From CBDUXT01 sp965371245 (lineage in GTDB: Bacteria; Planctomycetota; Phycisphaerae; UBA1845), in assembly GCA_965371245.1 (NCBI GenBank), contig CBDUXT010000018.1, positions 7,086-71,085 on the forward strand: DNA of 64,000 bases, read 5' to 3'. Within the stretch, counting starts at the first letter, position 1. Every line of letters starts with the position of its first letter. The notes beneath the pieces are model-generated. The model did not search any database, was not told the origin of the DNA, and saw nothing but the letters and a program-made list of their open reading frames with translations. This document shows, piece after piece, positions 8,718 to 16,007 of this stretch. The position numbers and the translations under genes were made by a program.

Positions 8718-9953
8718 GTGACCATTCGATGGGAGACGATCAGACCGACTCGTCCGGACCGGCTCGATACGTCCGAGGACGTTCTTGGGCGAGCCATCGG
8801 GGCCTCGCGGCAGCTTCGCGCCTTCTTGCAAGCCGCGGCAAGCGCCAACGAGCCGGTGCGGCTTCTGGTTAACGATCCACATCGCGCAACGCAGACCCGG
8901 CCGGCGCTCGCGGCGATCGGTCGCTTAGCCGACGAGCTTGGTATTCGCCCCCGTTTCGTTGCCCTGGTCGCCACGGGCACGCATTCCTTCGGCTCGACCG
9001 AGCGCCGCGCCTTCGAGGAGGAAACATTCGGCGGTGGGCTGCCCATCGAGCAAGTCGCCTGGCATGACGCGGGAGACGACGGCGACCTGGTGGGTGTCGC
9101 CGGCGTTCGGATGCACTGCTGGGTGGCCCAGGGCGCGTTCCTTCTTCCCATCGGAAGCGTCGAGCCGCACTACTTCGCCGGCCTGACCGGTCCCCACAAG
9201 ACGGCCACCGTCGGCTGCATGGCCGAAGCGGACATCGAACGCAACCACGCCGGGGCCTTGGCACCCGGCTCCGACGTACTCCGGCTGCGCGGCAACCCGG
9301 TTCACGAGGGCATCGCCGCGATCCTTACGGGGCTCGAAGCGGCGGGCAAATCGATCTGTGCCATCGGCGAGGTCATCGACGGTGCCACGGTTCTGGCAGC
9401 ATCGCTCGGAAACCCGTTGACCGTGCTCGACGACCTGCTGCCCGTGGTTCGCGAGGTATATGTCCACACGGTAAACCAGCCGGTGGACGTGTTGCACCTG
9501 CGCGTCCCCCCGCCCCTCGGTCGCAACCTCTACCAGGGGGACAAGGCGATCAAGAACAACCACCGGGCCGTGCGCGATGGCGGCGGGATTGTCGTCGAGG
9601 CCGGCTGTCCGGAGGGCATCGGGCAGGACGCCTTCATGGAGCTACTTCGCGGGTCCAACGACTACGCCGGCGCGTGCCGGATGGTTGACACGCGGGGCTA
9701 TCGACTGGGCGACCACAAGGCCGTGAAGCTGCGGCACCTGATGGACGAGGCGGAGCGCGGCGTCCACGTGGCACTGGTCTCCCCGCACCTGAGCGATGCC
9801 GAGTTGCGCGACACGGGCATCCGTGTTTTCCTGAGCATCGCGGCCGCATTGATGTGGCTCGAGACGGTGGTCACCGGCCCGCTTCAGAGCGGCCTGGTGA
9901 TCGAAGACGCCGGCATGCTCACGGTCGCACCGTCCATAGTGCCTAAAGCGTGA
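8718..9953 (+). CDS. LarA-like (DUF2088) nickel-pincer racemase-family protein
   Basis: 411 residues resembling the LarA lactate-racemase family. An N-terminal domain carries RLLVNDPHRATQTRPALA and VALVATGTH, the region that in LarA binds the nucleotide-like pincer cofactor. The SVEPHYFAGLTGPHKTATVG segment corresponds to the family motif whose Lys is covalently linked to the nickel-pincer nucleotide. Family members racemise or epimerise 2-hydroxy acids. No larB, larC or larE cofactor gene is in the window. The start is GTG 8718 with AGAGAAG just upstream. It may serve with the upstream MmgE/PrpD gene in a hydroxy-acid route, but that is inference from adjacency. Confidence 0.8.
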   Translation: MTIRWETIRPTRPDRLDTSEDVLGRAIGASRQLRAFLQAAASANEPVRLLVNDPHRATQTRPALAAIGRLADELGIRPRFVALVATGTHSFGSTERRAFEEETFGGGLPIEQVAWHDAGDDGDLVGVAGVRMHCWVAQGAFLLPIGSVEPHYFAGLTGPHKTATVGCMAEADIERNHAGALAPGSDVLRLRGNPVHEGIAAILTGLEAAGKSICAIGEVIDGATVLAASLGNPLTVLDDLLPVVREVYVHTVNQPVDVLHLRVPPPLGRNLYQGDKAIKNNHRAVRDGGGIVVEAGCPEGIGQDAFMELLRGSNDYAGACRMVDTRGYRLGDHKAVKLRHLMDEAERGVHVALVSPHLSDAELRDTGIRVFLSIAAALMWLETVVTGPLQSGLVIEDAGMLTVAPSIVPKA

Positions 9954-9997
9954 CACTCACTACCTCCGCCCCGCTTGGTGCCATGTGCCTGGCTCTT

Positions 9998-10090
9998 CCA
10001 TCAAGCAGGCGTGGAGCCTCGACAAGCTGGACGAGGTGACACTGCTGTGTTCGGCTGAGGTGGTGGAGTCGGCGCGTGTAAGAAGCTGAC
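9998..10090 (+). pseudogene. degraded copy of a MmgE/PrpD 3' end
   Basis: About 90 bases align with the end of the gene at 7033-8391: the reading IKQAWSLDKLDEVTLL here against IEQAWSLDKLDDVTPL at residues ~433-448 there, and the similarity runs past the original stop into GTCGCGCGTGAG-like sequence. The original TAG is changed (GAG), so the frame reads on to a TGA at about 10088. No upstream part of the gene is present. Confidence 0.7.
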
Positions 10091-10114
10091 CGGGCAGCGC
10101 TTCGGCACGTGCGA

Positions 10115-10561
10115 CTACGAGCACGCCCGGTCTGAGTCGCGCGGGCCACGGTGGCATCGTTCGTCATCAGTGACCGCAGCGACCCGGGCGACCTGTTGGG
10201 GCAGAGCGACGGTTGCTTTGTGGATCATCCAAATGGCCCACGTGGGAGGAGATGGAGTCTGATGAACGAGATGATTCAAGAAGGGCTCGGTTGTGCAAGC
10301 CACGATGCCGCGGACGGCCCGCCTGAAGTCCTTCGCCACCGCAGCATCGACCCTTAGAAGCCGCTTCGGGGGATCTGACGGCGTTTTCTTCCGAAGTGTT
10401 GGGAGGAACACCTCAGATGGCAGAAGACACCCTTCTGCGCCCCGGACGCCGTAGTACCGTCCCAGCATCTTGAGCACCCCTCGAAGCACACACGCCAACG
10501 GCACATGAGCTTTCCGCACGTCGAGCTTGAGCGTGACGGTTACCGAGCGTGTATCAGGCAT
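10115..10561 (-). CDS. small hypothetical ORF, possibly decayed
   Basis: 148 codons. Only the first ~37 residues look protein-like (VTVTLKLDVRKAHVPLACVL then RGVLKMLGRYYGV), reminiscent of short bacterial hypothetical proteins with a (V)RRAHxPLA...LLK-LGR pattern; the rest is basic and low in structure, suggesting a frameshift soon after. Its ATG overlaps the TGA of the next small ORF (10554-10733) as ATGCCTGA, a coupling usual for real genes. Function unknown. Confidence 0.3.
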   Translation of the reverse strand: MPDTRSVTVTLKLDVRKAHVPLACVLRGVLKMLGRYYGVRGAEGCLLPSEVFLPTLRKKTPSDPPKRLLRVDAAVAKDFRRAVRGIVACTTEPFLNHLVHQTPSPPTWAIWMIHKATVALPQQVARVAAVTDDERCHRGPRDSDRACS

Positions 10562-10733
10562 AGGCAGCCAGCCGCCGGGCGTAGGCTAATACAGCACGCC
10601 TTCCGTCGTCATCCAACCGGCCCAGTTGCTCGCTCAGGTCGTCAAGAATCTGTATGGTAACTGCACTTGGCGCGGCACCGTCATCGTCGATCAGCGTTGT
10701 AGTGGTCGTGAGTGCGGTTTTTGGGGGTAGCAC
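10554..10733 (-). CDS. small hypothetical protein overlapping a tRNA remnant
   Basis: A 59-residue frame from GTG at 10733 to TGA at 10554-10556. The C-terminal half (VTIQILDDLSEQLGRLDDDG then RRAVLAYARRLA) reads like the short amphipathic helices of many small bacterial proteins, including antitoxin-like ones. It is translationally coupled to the minus-strand ORF at 10561. The start codon lies inside the tRNA-Gln remnant, so if the gene is real it came with, or replaced, the tRNA 5' half. Confidence 0.35.
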   Translation of the reverse strand: MLPPKTALTTTTTLIDDDGAAPSAVTIQILDDLSEQLGRLDDDGRRAVLAYARRLAAYA

Positions 10734-10781
10734 GTCTGACTCTGGATCAGAAGGTTCCAGGTTCGAGTCGTGGCGGCCCAG
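10703..10781 (+). tRNA. tRNA-Gln(CTG) remnant with a damaged 5' half
   Basis: The anticodon arm is perfect: stem TCTGA/TCAGA around loop CTCTGGA, anticodon CTG. A D-stem GTGC/GCAC can be formed. The T arm CCAGG-TTCGAGT-CGTGG has one G-G mismatch, and the 3' acceptor strand CGGCCCA plus discriminator G is normal for tRNA-Gln. The 5' acceptor TGGTCGT pairs at only four of seven positions and the D loop is 14 bases with runs of T and G. I read it as a tRNA whose 3' two-thirds (10725-10781) is intact and whose 5' part was replaced, as at an integration site, rather than a working tRNA. Confidence 0.6.
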
Positions 10782-10994
10782 TCGAAGCTAGATCGTGCTG
10801 AATCCCGTAGTTAGGGATACCCGCCAACGTGGCGGAGCGACGTAATCCAAGATCGAAAACGGGTAGGTCCATCCGTTCTCAGGTTGGAGGCCGTTCCCCA
10901 TGAGCAAGAAAACCACGCACAAGACACCGTCGCTTCCTTACGGCTGCAGCTCGGACAAAGACTTCTCAAACACGCTCCTGGAAAGAGACGATTA

Positions 10995-12821
10995 ATGCGA
11001 ATCCACGAAGTGAAGATGATGACGGCCTGCTTCCGATGGGCGTTTTGCCCGTGTGTGCTGTTGGCGTCGGCGTGCCAACAGGAGCCGCCGGTCGGGCGTC
11101 TTTCGACCGAGGCCGCGCTGGTGGATGTCACGCAAACCGCCTTTCACCCGCCGCCGACGGTCGGCGGTTGGCCCGGTCTTGCGCTGTTCGACTACGACAA
11201 CGACGGCGACATCGACATCTTCGTCACGAACCCCGCCGGTATGCCCAACCTGTTTTATGAGAACGACGGCGCGGGAGACTTCACGCTGGTGTCCGAGCAG
11301 GCCGGTCTTTCGCTGTCGGCGGACGGTTGCCTGAGCGCGGGCGTCGGCGATTTCGACAACGACGGTCGACTCGATCTGATCATCAGCCGGCAAGCCGGTT
11401 TCTTCGGACCCCCGGCCGTCAACGACACACTGCTGCTGATGAAGAACCTCGGGCCGGACGAAGACGGCATCGTTCGTTTTGAGGACGTGACGGCGCGGAC
11501 CGGTTTGGACGCGGTCACGTTTGGTAGCAGCATCGGAGTCGGAGACATCGACAACGACGGGTTGCTCGATCTCTACATCGGGCGCTACGAACTGAAGGAT
11601 CTGGACTTCCGCTTTGGCTCCTACCTGCCCGATACGCCCAACGTACTCTTGCACAACACGGGGATCGTCGATGGTGTCCCGATGTTCGAGGACATCACGG
11701 AATCGGCGGGCGTGGCCGGGACGCGCGTGGCCGGGCTGGCGCCCGATACGGCCGACATCGTCAACCACGTCCCCACGTGGGCCGTCTATTTCTCCGATGT
11801 CAACGAAGACGGGTGGCTCGATCTGTTCTCACTCCAGGAGATTCCCGGCGGCGTCGATCTGTTCCTGAACAACGGCGATCTGACCTTTACGCTCGCCCAG
11901 GAAGACCTGCTGAACAAGCATGGCGGGTGGATGGGCATCACGGCCGCCGACTTCGACCGCGACGGACACCTGGACTATTTCCTGGCCAACGTGGGTGGCG
12001 ACGCAATGGGTCCGCCCGCTGCGAACCACATCGCGAATGCGTGGAGTCTGCCCAACGGGCATCCCTTCCACCGTCTGTTGCGCAACGACGGCGACGGGCG
12101 TCTCATTGACGTCGCGGAGGACGTTGACGTCACGACTGGCGCCCTGCCGCCGGCCAACAGTCTCGGGGGCGAAGGGCTGAAAGCGTTCGAGTTCGGTTTT
12201 GGTTGTCAGTGGTTCGACATGCAGAACGATGGGTGGCCGGACCTCTATTGGATCGGCGACATCGTTCTTTCCGGGCTGATCCGGGAGGGGGCACTGCGCC
12301 GCGATTTTCACGGCGTGGGTCGGTACCTTACCAACCACGGCGGCGCCCGCTTCACCGACGAAACGGCGCAGCGGAGCTTGTTCAATTGGCGGGCTGATCT
12401 GCCCGCGGACTTCGGATACAGCCGCCCGGGGCGCGCGTTGGCGGCCGTTGATCTGAACGGTGATGGTCTGGCCGACATCTGCCGAACCAACGCCTTTATT
12501 CTTCCCAACCCCGACGAAGCCTTCTCGTGCCTGATGAACCCCGGTGTCGAGCAAGGCCACTGGGTGACCGTCCGACTCATCGGAACCCAGAGTAACCGCT
12601 TCGGCATCGGCGCACGTGTAGAGGCCGCCTGCGCCGAGACCCTTTTCGTCGGCGAGGTTGTCACCACAACGAGTGCGTTTACGGCCGTTCATCCCCAAGT
12701 ACATTTCGGGCTGGGCGATCGGACCCGCATCGACACACTCACGGTTCGGTGGCCCTCGGGTGTGACGACCCAGCTCAGCAACGTGGCAGTGGATCGCGTG
12801 CTGACCGTTACGGAGGAGTAG
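10995..12821 (+). CDS. FG-GAP/VCBS repeat lipoprotein with UnbV/ASPIC C-terminus
   Basis: 608 residues. The N-terminus has a lipoprotein signal with lipobox LASAC (about residues 18-22 to Cys), so it is exported and lipid-anchored. Calcium-binding FG-GAP/VCBS motifs recur through the beta-propeller: DYDNDGDIDIF, DFDNDGRLDL, DIDNDGLLDLYI, DVNEDGWLDLF and DFDRDGHLDYF. The C-terminal ~90 residues form the UnbV/ASPIC domain with HFGLGDRTRIDTLTVRWPSG. Such proteins are abundant in Planctomycetota as secreted or surface proteins of unknown ligand. Start ATG 10995 follows AAAGAGA; a longer frame reaches back to 10884. Confidence 0.9.
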   Translation: MRIHEVKMMTACFRWAFCPCVLLASACQQEPPVGRLSTEAALVDVTQTAFHPPPTVGGWPGLALFDYDNDGDIDIFVTNPAGMPNLFYENDGAGDFTLVSEQAGLSLSADGCLSAGVGDFDNDGRLDLIISRQAGFFGPPAVNDTLLLMKNLGPDEDGIVRFEDVTARTGLDAVTFGSSIGVGDIDNDGLLDLYIGRYELKDLDFRFGSYLPDTPNVLLHNTGIVDGVPMFEDITESAGVAGTRVAGLAPDTADIVNHVPTWAVYFSDVNEDGWLDLFSLQEIPGGVDLFLNNGDLTFTLAQEDLLNKHGGWMGITAADFDRDGHLDYFLANVGGDAMGPPAANHIANAWSLPNGHPFHRLLRNDGDGRLIDVAEDVDVTTGALPPANSLGGEGLKAFEFGFGCQWFDMQNDGWPDLYWIGDIVLSGLIREGALRRDFHGVGRYLTNHGGARFTDETAQRSLFNWRADLPADFGYSRPGRALAAVDLNGDGLADICRTNAFILPNPDEAFSCLMNPGVEQGHWVTVRLIGTQSNRFGIGARVEAACAETLFVGEVVTTTSAFTAVHPQVHFGLGDRTRIDTLTVRWPSGVTTQLSNVAVDRVLTVTEE

Positions 12822-12868
12822 CGACTTTCGTTGCTGCAGCGGCGAGTCCGTCCTCAACCCTTAGTCAG

Positions 12869-13034
12869 CTAGTACCGTTTCCAGAAAGGTGGCTCGATTT
12901 TTCGCGCCTCCGGTCGTTGGGTGGCATGGCCAAGCGAAGCGCGGCCATGTGCTGGGTGCGCCGACGCATGCCCGCGCCTCCGGCTTGGGCATGCCACTCG
13001 AAAAACGGAAGAACCTTTCTAGAAACGGCATTAG
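12869..13034. mobile_element. 166 bp MITE-like element with 22 bp terminal inverted repeats
   Basis: Left end CTAGTACCGTTTCCAGAAAG-GT (12869-12890) is an inverted match, with a few differences, to the right end at 13013-13034. The interior has GGTGGCATGGCCAAGCG and a run reading GGCTTGGGCATGCCAC, also roughly inverted. It encodes no protein. A one-ended relative is at 27795 and another right end at ~8663. Confidence 0.75.
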
Positions 13035-13228
13035 CACTCGACAATTTCGGCTTGCGTCGATTCGACGAATGCGATGACGTCGTCTCGCTCTTGCCGAGGT
13101 ACTGCGAACGCGCCGAGCGTTGCGCGGAGGTGCCCCATGAACGCCGACCAGTCACTTACGCTGATTTGCATGCCTTCGTGAGACGTATTCATGTCTCGTC
13201 CGACATACAGCTTGGGGAGGCGGACGCG
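13031..13228 (-). pseudogene. C-terminal half of a group 1 truncated haemoglobin
   Basis: 65 codons read KLYVGRDMNTSHEGMQIS, VSDWSAFMGHLRATLGAF, AVPRQERDDVIAFVES and TQAEIVEC. This matches the E-F to H helices of group 1 truncated haemoglobins; the proximal haem His is the His of TSHEGM. The N-terminal half (B-E helices, distal site) is absent and an in-frame TAG lies just upstream at 13229-13231. The stop codon lies within the right inverted repeat of the adjacent MITE, which suggests insertion at the gene's end. It is a broken gene, not a working globin. Confidence 0.8.
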
Positions 13229-13353
13229 CTATCGCATCGTGCCACGCGGACCGGGTGGGTCACAAGCGTAGCCGTCGCCGCGGGTTCGTCAGCCAGTCCG
13301 CGTCGGGGGTCGAGGTGTGCGTGACGGAATCGGCGTGACGCAGATTTCAGTCC

Positions 13354-13461
13354 GTAGGTCGGGTCATCGACCCGGCATCTTTCGTGCGCGATGTTCGGTT
13401 GCGTATGCATCATTTGATTGCGGTGGCAGTCAACAACTGCCGGGTCGATGACCCGACGTAC
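13354..13461. repeat. inverted-repeat pair with 24 bp arms
   Basis: GTAGGTCGGGTCATCGACCC-GGCA at 13354-13377 and its reverse complement (one mismatch) at 13438-13461. Each arm is itself palindromic around a GGGTC/GACCC core. The core resembles the GCAGGTC-x-GACCTGC motif of the 280 bp repeats near 61.3 and 63.1 kb. Confidence 0.7.
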
Positions 13462-13532
13462 CGGTGGACGCGACCCGACATCTGCGCTTTCAATGATGTC
13501 CCGCGGGGCAAACCCGAATGCACTCAGCCGGT

Positions 13533-14588
13533 CTATGTAACCGCAAACGCGTTCCGTAGGAACTCGATGGTTTTCGAGTTTCGGAGTTTACACACAACGT
13601 TCTGGTTGGCAAAGGCTCCTTTGAAGGTCTTGGCCTCTTCGCGTTGGAAGGTTCTTAGCCACTTGATGCCAACGGCCCATTCGCAAAGCTCTGGATACTC
13701 CTTGTTTTCATCTGCATGTGGGGCCTTCAGGGGGAGACTGAGCGCCGCTTTTCCACTCTCTTGAACGACAAAGTCGGTTATGGGCACCGCCTCTTGAGTC
13801 ACCTCGCCGTAGCCAACGTAACCACGTTTCGAGATATAGGCGAATATTTTGTCGCCGACTTTCAGGTGCCGGAGCGGCCGGGAGTATCTCTCCCCTTGCC
13901 CGGCCCCGATGTAACCGTATTTCTGATTGTCCTCCCAGTTTCTGTGTTCACCGTCGCAAGCGTTGACAAACCAATACCCCGACCACGGAGCCCCCTTTCG
14001 CGACTCTGAACGCTCGATGGTTTCCACAGGGTCCTTCAGCCATGCTCGACCCAAGAGCTCCGTCTTCCCTTTACGAAAGAAGCGGAAAAAGACAGCGTTG
14101 ATGCTCACGCCGTACTCCTCGAGAAGATAATTGATGATTCGTTCGGAGGAGTCGTCAAGGTGGGATGCGACGACGATCATGTTGTGCGCGGTGTTGACCG
14201 TCTCTGGGATTGTGGAATCAAATGCTTCCTCGAAGACTGAGGTGAGGCTCCGTTGTTGATGCTCTTGCGCGACCTGGTCCAGCTCATGGTAGCCCAGGCC
14301 TTTGACCCAGCTCCCATAGTCCAGAAGCTGCGCCACGACTTCCCGCGGCGTGCGCCCCCGCTTTATTTCCAGGATCACGCAGTTGGCTTGCGCGTCCATG
14401 GCCAGGATATCGATCCGGCCGCCGGACTCAGTACGGACCTGCCGTCCGATGACCGCGAGATCCATCCCCAACATCGTGGGGTTGGCGCAGATCCAGTCTT
14501 CGAGCCGTTCTTCGCGATCCAGCCGAGCGGCGGAAACCTGTTCCAGTGACTTTCCCGCCACGTTCCAAAGAGACATCTCAAACGACAC
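13533..14588 (-). CDS. NucS-like PD-(D/E)XK nuclease fused to an EVE/PUA-like domain
   Basis: 351 residues. Residues ~20-180 match the NucS/DUF91 nuclease core: ADxAVIGRQVRTESGGRID-like strands, with Asp60, Glu74 and Lys76 (in GRIDIL and LEIKRG) as the PD-(D/E)XK triad and an adjoining QLLDYGSWV helix. Residues ~205-340 (YWFVNACDGEHRNW, KYGYIGAGQGERYSR, LKVGDKIFAYISKRGYVGYG) resemble EVE/PUA-like modules such as those that read modified bases. The combination suggests a nuclease that tests DNA for modification, but that is inference. GTG at 14588 is supported by AGGA 7 bases upstream; ATG 14576 is an alternative. The gene stands alone on the minus strand. Confidence 0.75.
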   Translation of the reverse strand: MSFEMSLWNVAGKSLEQVSAARLDREERLEDWICANPTMLGMDLAVIGRQVRTESGGRIDILAMDAQANCVILEIKRGRTPREVVAQLLDYGSWVKGLGYHELDQVAQEHQQRSLTSVFEEAFDSTIPETVNTAHNMIVVASHLDDSSERIINYLLEEYGVSINAVFFRFFRKGKTELLGRAWLKDPVETIERSESRKGAPWSGYWFVNACDGEHRNWEDNQKYGYIGAGQGERYSRPLRHLKVGDKIFAYISKRGYVGYGEVTQEAVPITDFVVQESGKAALSLPLKAPHADENKEYPELCEWAVGIKWLRTFQREEAKTFKGAFANQNVVCKLRNSKTIEFLRNAFAVT

Positions 14589-14824
14589 GGATGGTTCCTG
14601 TCAAAGCAAAGCTTGTCTCAGTCAAGGTTGTGCGGTTGCCAACAAGCAGCAAGGCTCGCCTAAACCGGGGTGGCTCCCAAAATGTCCTCGATCATCGTCG
14701 CACCGGCGTCCGTCTGATCAACTTACTCCTGAACAGGGCGCCAGAGCATCTCCGAATGAAAACACTTAGCCCCCAAGCGGACGGTGCAAGGTCGATCCTA
14801 TTGATTCGCCGCGATGCCCGTCGT

Positions 14825-15523
14825 CTATCGAAGCTTCTTCGCCGTCGCAATCGTCCCCTCTCGGTCACGCACAAGCAGGTCTCCGTTGGAGTGGAGGATC
14901 CAGTGATCACCGTGGCCGGAACGCTCCGCCTTGTCGAACCATCGACCGAGCCGATCCGCCCTCTCGACCAGCTCCTCGTTGAGCACGCTGCCATCTTTGA
15001 ATCTCTGTTCGATGAATATCTTGCCGCGTTCGCGGAAGATCGTGATCCGCCCGCCGACATACGGGCTCTCATCAAGCCAGCGCCCTATGATCTGCCTAGT
15101 CGCCGGCGCGGGTTCCGCTACTAGTTCCTCTTCCTCCTCCACCGACAAGCCCAGTATCTTCACTTCAAGATCCGGCTTGAAGTGGGTTGTTGCCCAAGCG
15201 CCAGACCCGACTTTCATGCCGGGAAGATAGTAGGCTATGAAGGTGCGTTCGTACTGGGCCGAATCTCTCGATCTGAGGTCACGGGCGATGGCACTGAGAG
15301 CGTCTTTGGATACCTTCCTATTCAACCTGACATCGAGGCTCCGTCTGATGCCCGGAATTCTTCTAATGGCGATGACGGAGAACGAGACGTCTCGGTTGGG
15401 CGTCGATGCTTGAGACGCTGGCGATGCCCGCGATCCACGGCGAGAAATCATGGGGGTCCGTGTATTGACGCAAGCAACGGTGAGCAGGGTGAGAACGGCT
15501 ATTAACGTAGAACGATGTGGCAT
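14825..15523 (-). CDS. hypothetical lipoprotein
   Basis: 232 residues with a lipoprotein signal MPHRSTLIAVLTLLTVAC; the lipobox Cys is residue 18. GAGGAG lies 6 bases before the ATG at 15523, so that start is firm although the frame is open further upstream. The mature part is basic, with a Ser/Ala-rich linker, then a globular region containing VGSGAWATTHFKPDLEVKIL and an acidic EEEEE run, and a final region RITIFRERGKIFIEQRFKDG like a beta-rich domain. I do not recognise a family. Confidence 0.65.
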   Translation of the reverse strand: MPHRSTLIAVLTLLTVACVNTRTPMISRRGSRASPASQASTPNRDVSFSVIAIRRIPGIRRSLDVRLNRKVSKDALSAIARDLRSRDSAQYERTFIAYYLPGMKVGSGAWATTHFKPDLEVKILGLSVEEEEELVAEPAPATRQIIGRWLDESPYVGGRITIFRERGKIFIEQRFKDGSVLNEELVERADRLGRWFDKAERSGHGDHWILHSNGDLLVRDREGTIATAKKLR

Positions 15524-16007
15524 AGTTCTCCTCTGGTTGGGGCCAACAAAAGAACAGTCGATCCGCACAGCAAGCGTTCTCGGAAGCCCTGCTTGAATAT
15601 CGCAACTCCTGGCCGTCAGGAAGAGGCGGGCTGATCTCCGTACGCTCCATACTGTTGGACTCCACCTCGCGAATTATCAACGCCTCTTATCCAGATCAGA
15701 CAACGCGCACGCCACTCACCGCAGCGAAGAAGGCAATCTACGCCGCTCCTTCTCGTCTGCACGACAGTGCCCAATCTCCCGCCATCCACTCACCCGCGGA
15801 TGCTACCAAGTCCCGAACCACGTCGCACCCGCTGATGGGGCGTGTTACGCCGCTGACAAGTACGGACCCATAGCCCCCGTTGAACGATCCACGAATCCGG
15901 ATACCCTGTTGTCTCGTGCGGCTCTCGGCGGGCCGACTTCGTTCCTGCGTGGCGGGCCGGTGCCCAAGAGCGCGGAGCCCGCCCGGCACGAACGAAGGTT
16001 ACCATTC
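15524..16007. other. gene-free spacer
   Basis: Between the divergent lipoprotein and antiporter genes. I see no repeat of the window's families and no clear promoter hexamers; short open frames here lack ribosome sites and protein-like composition. Confidence 0.5.
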
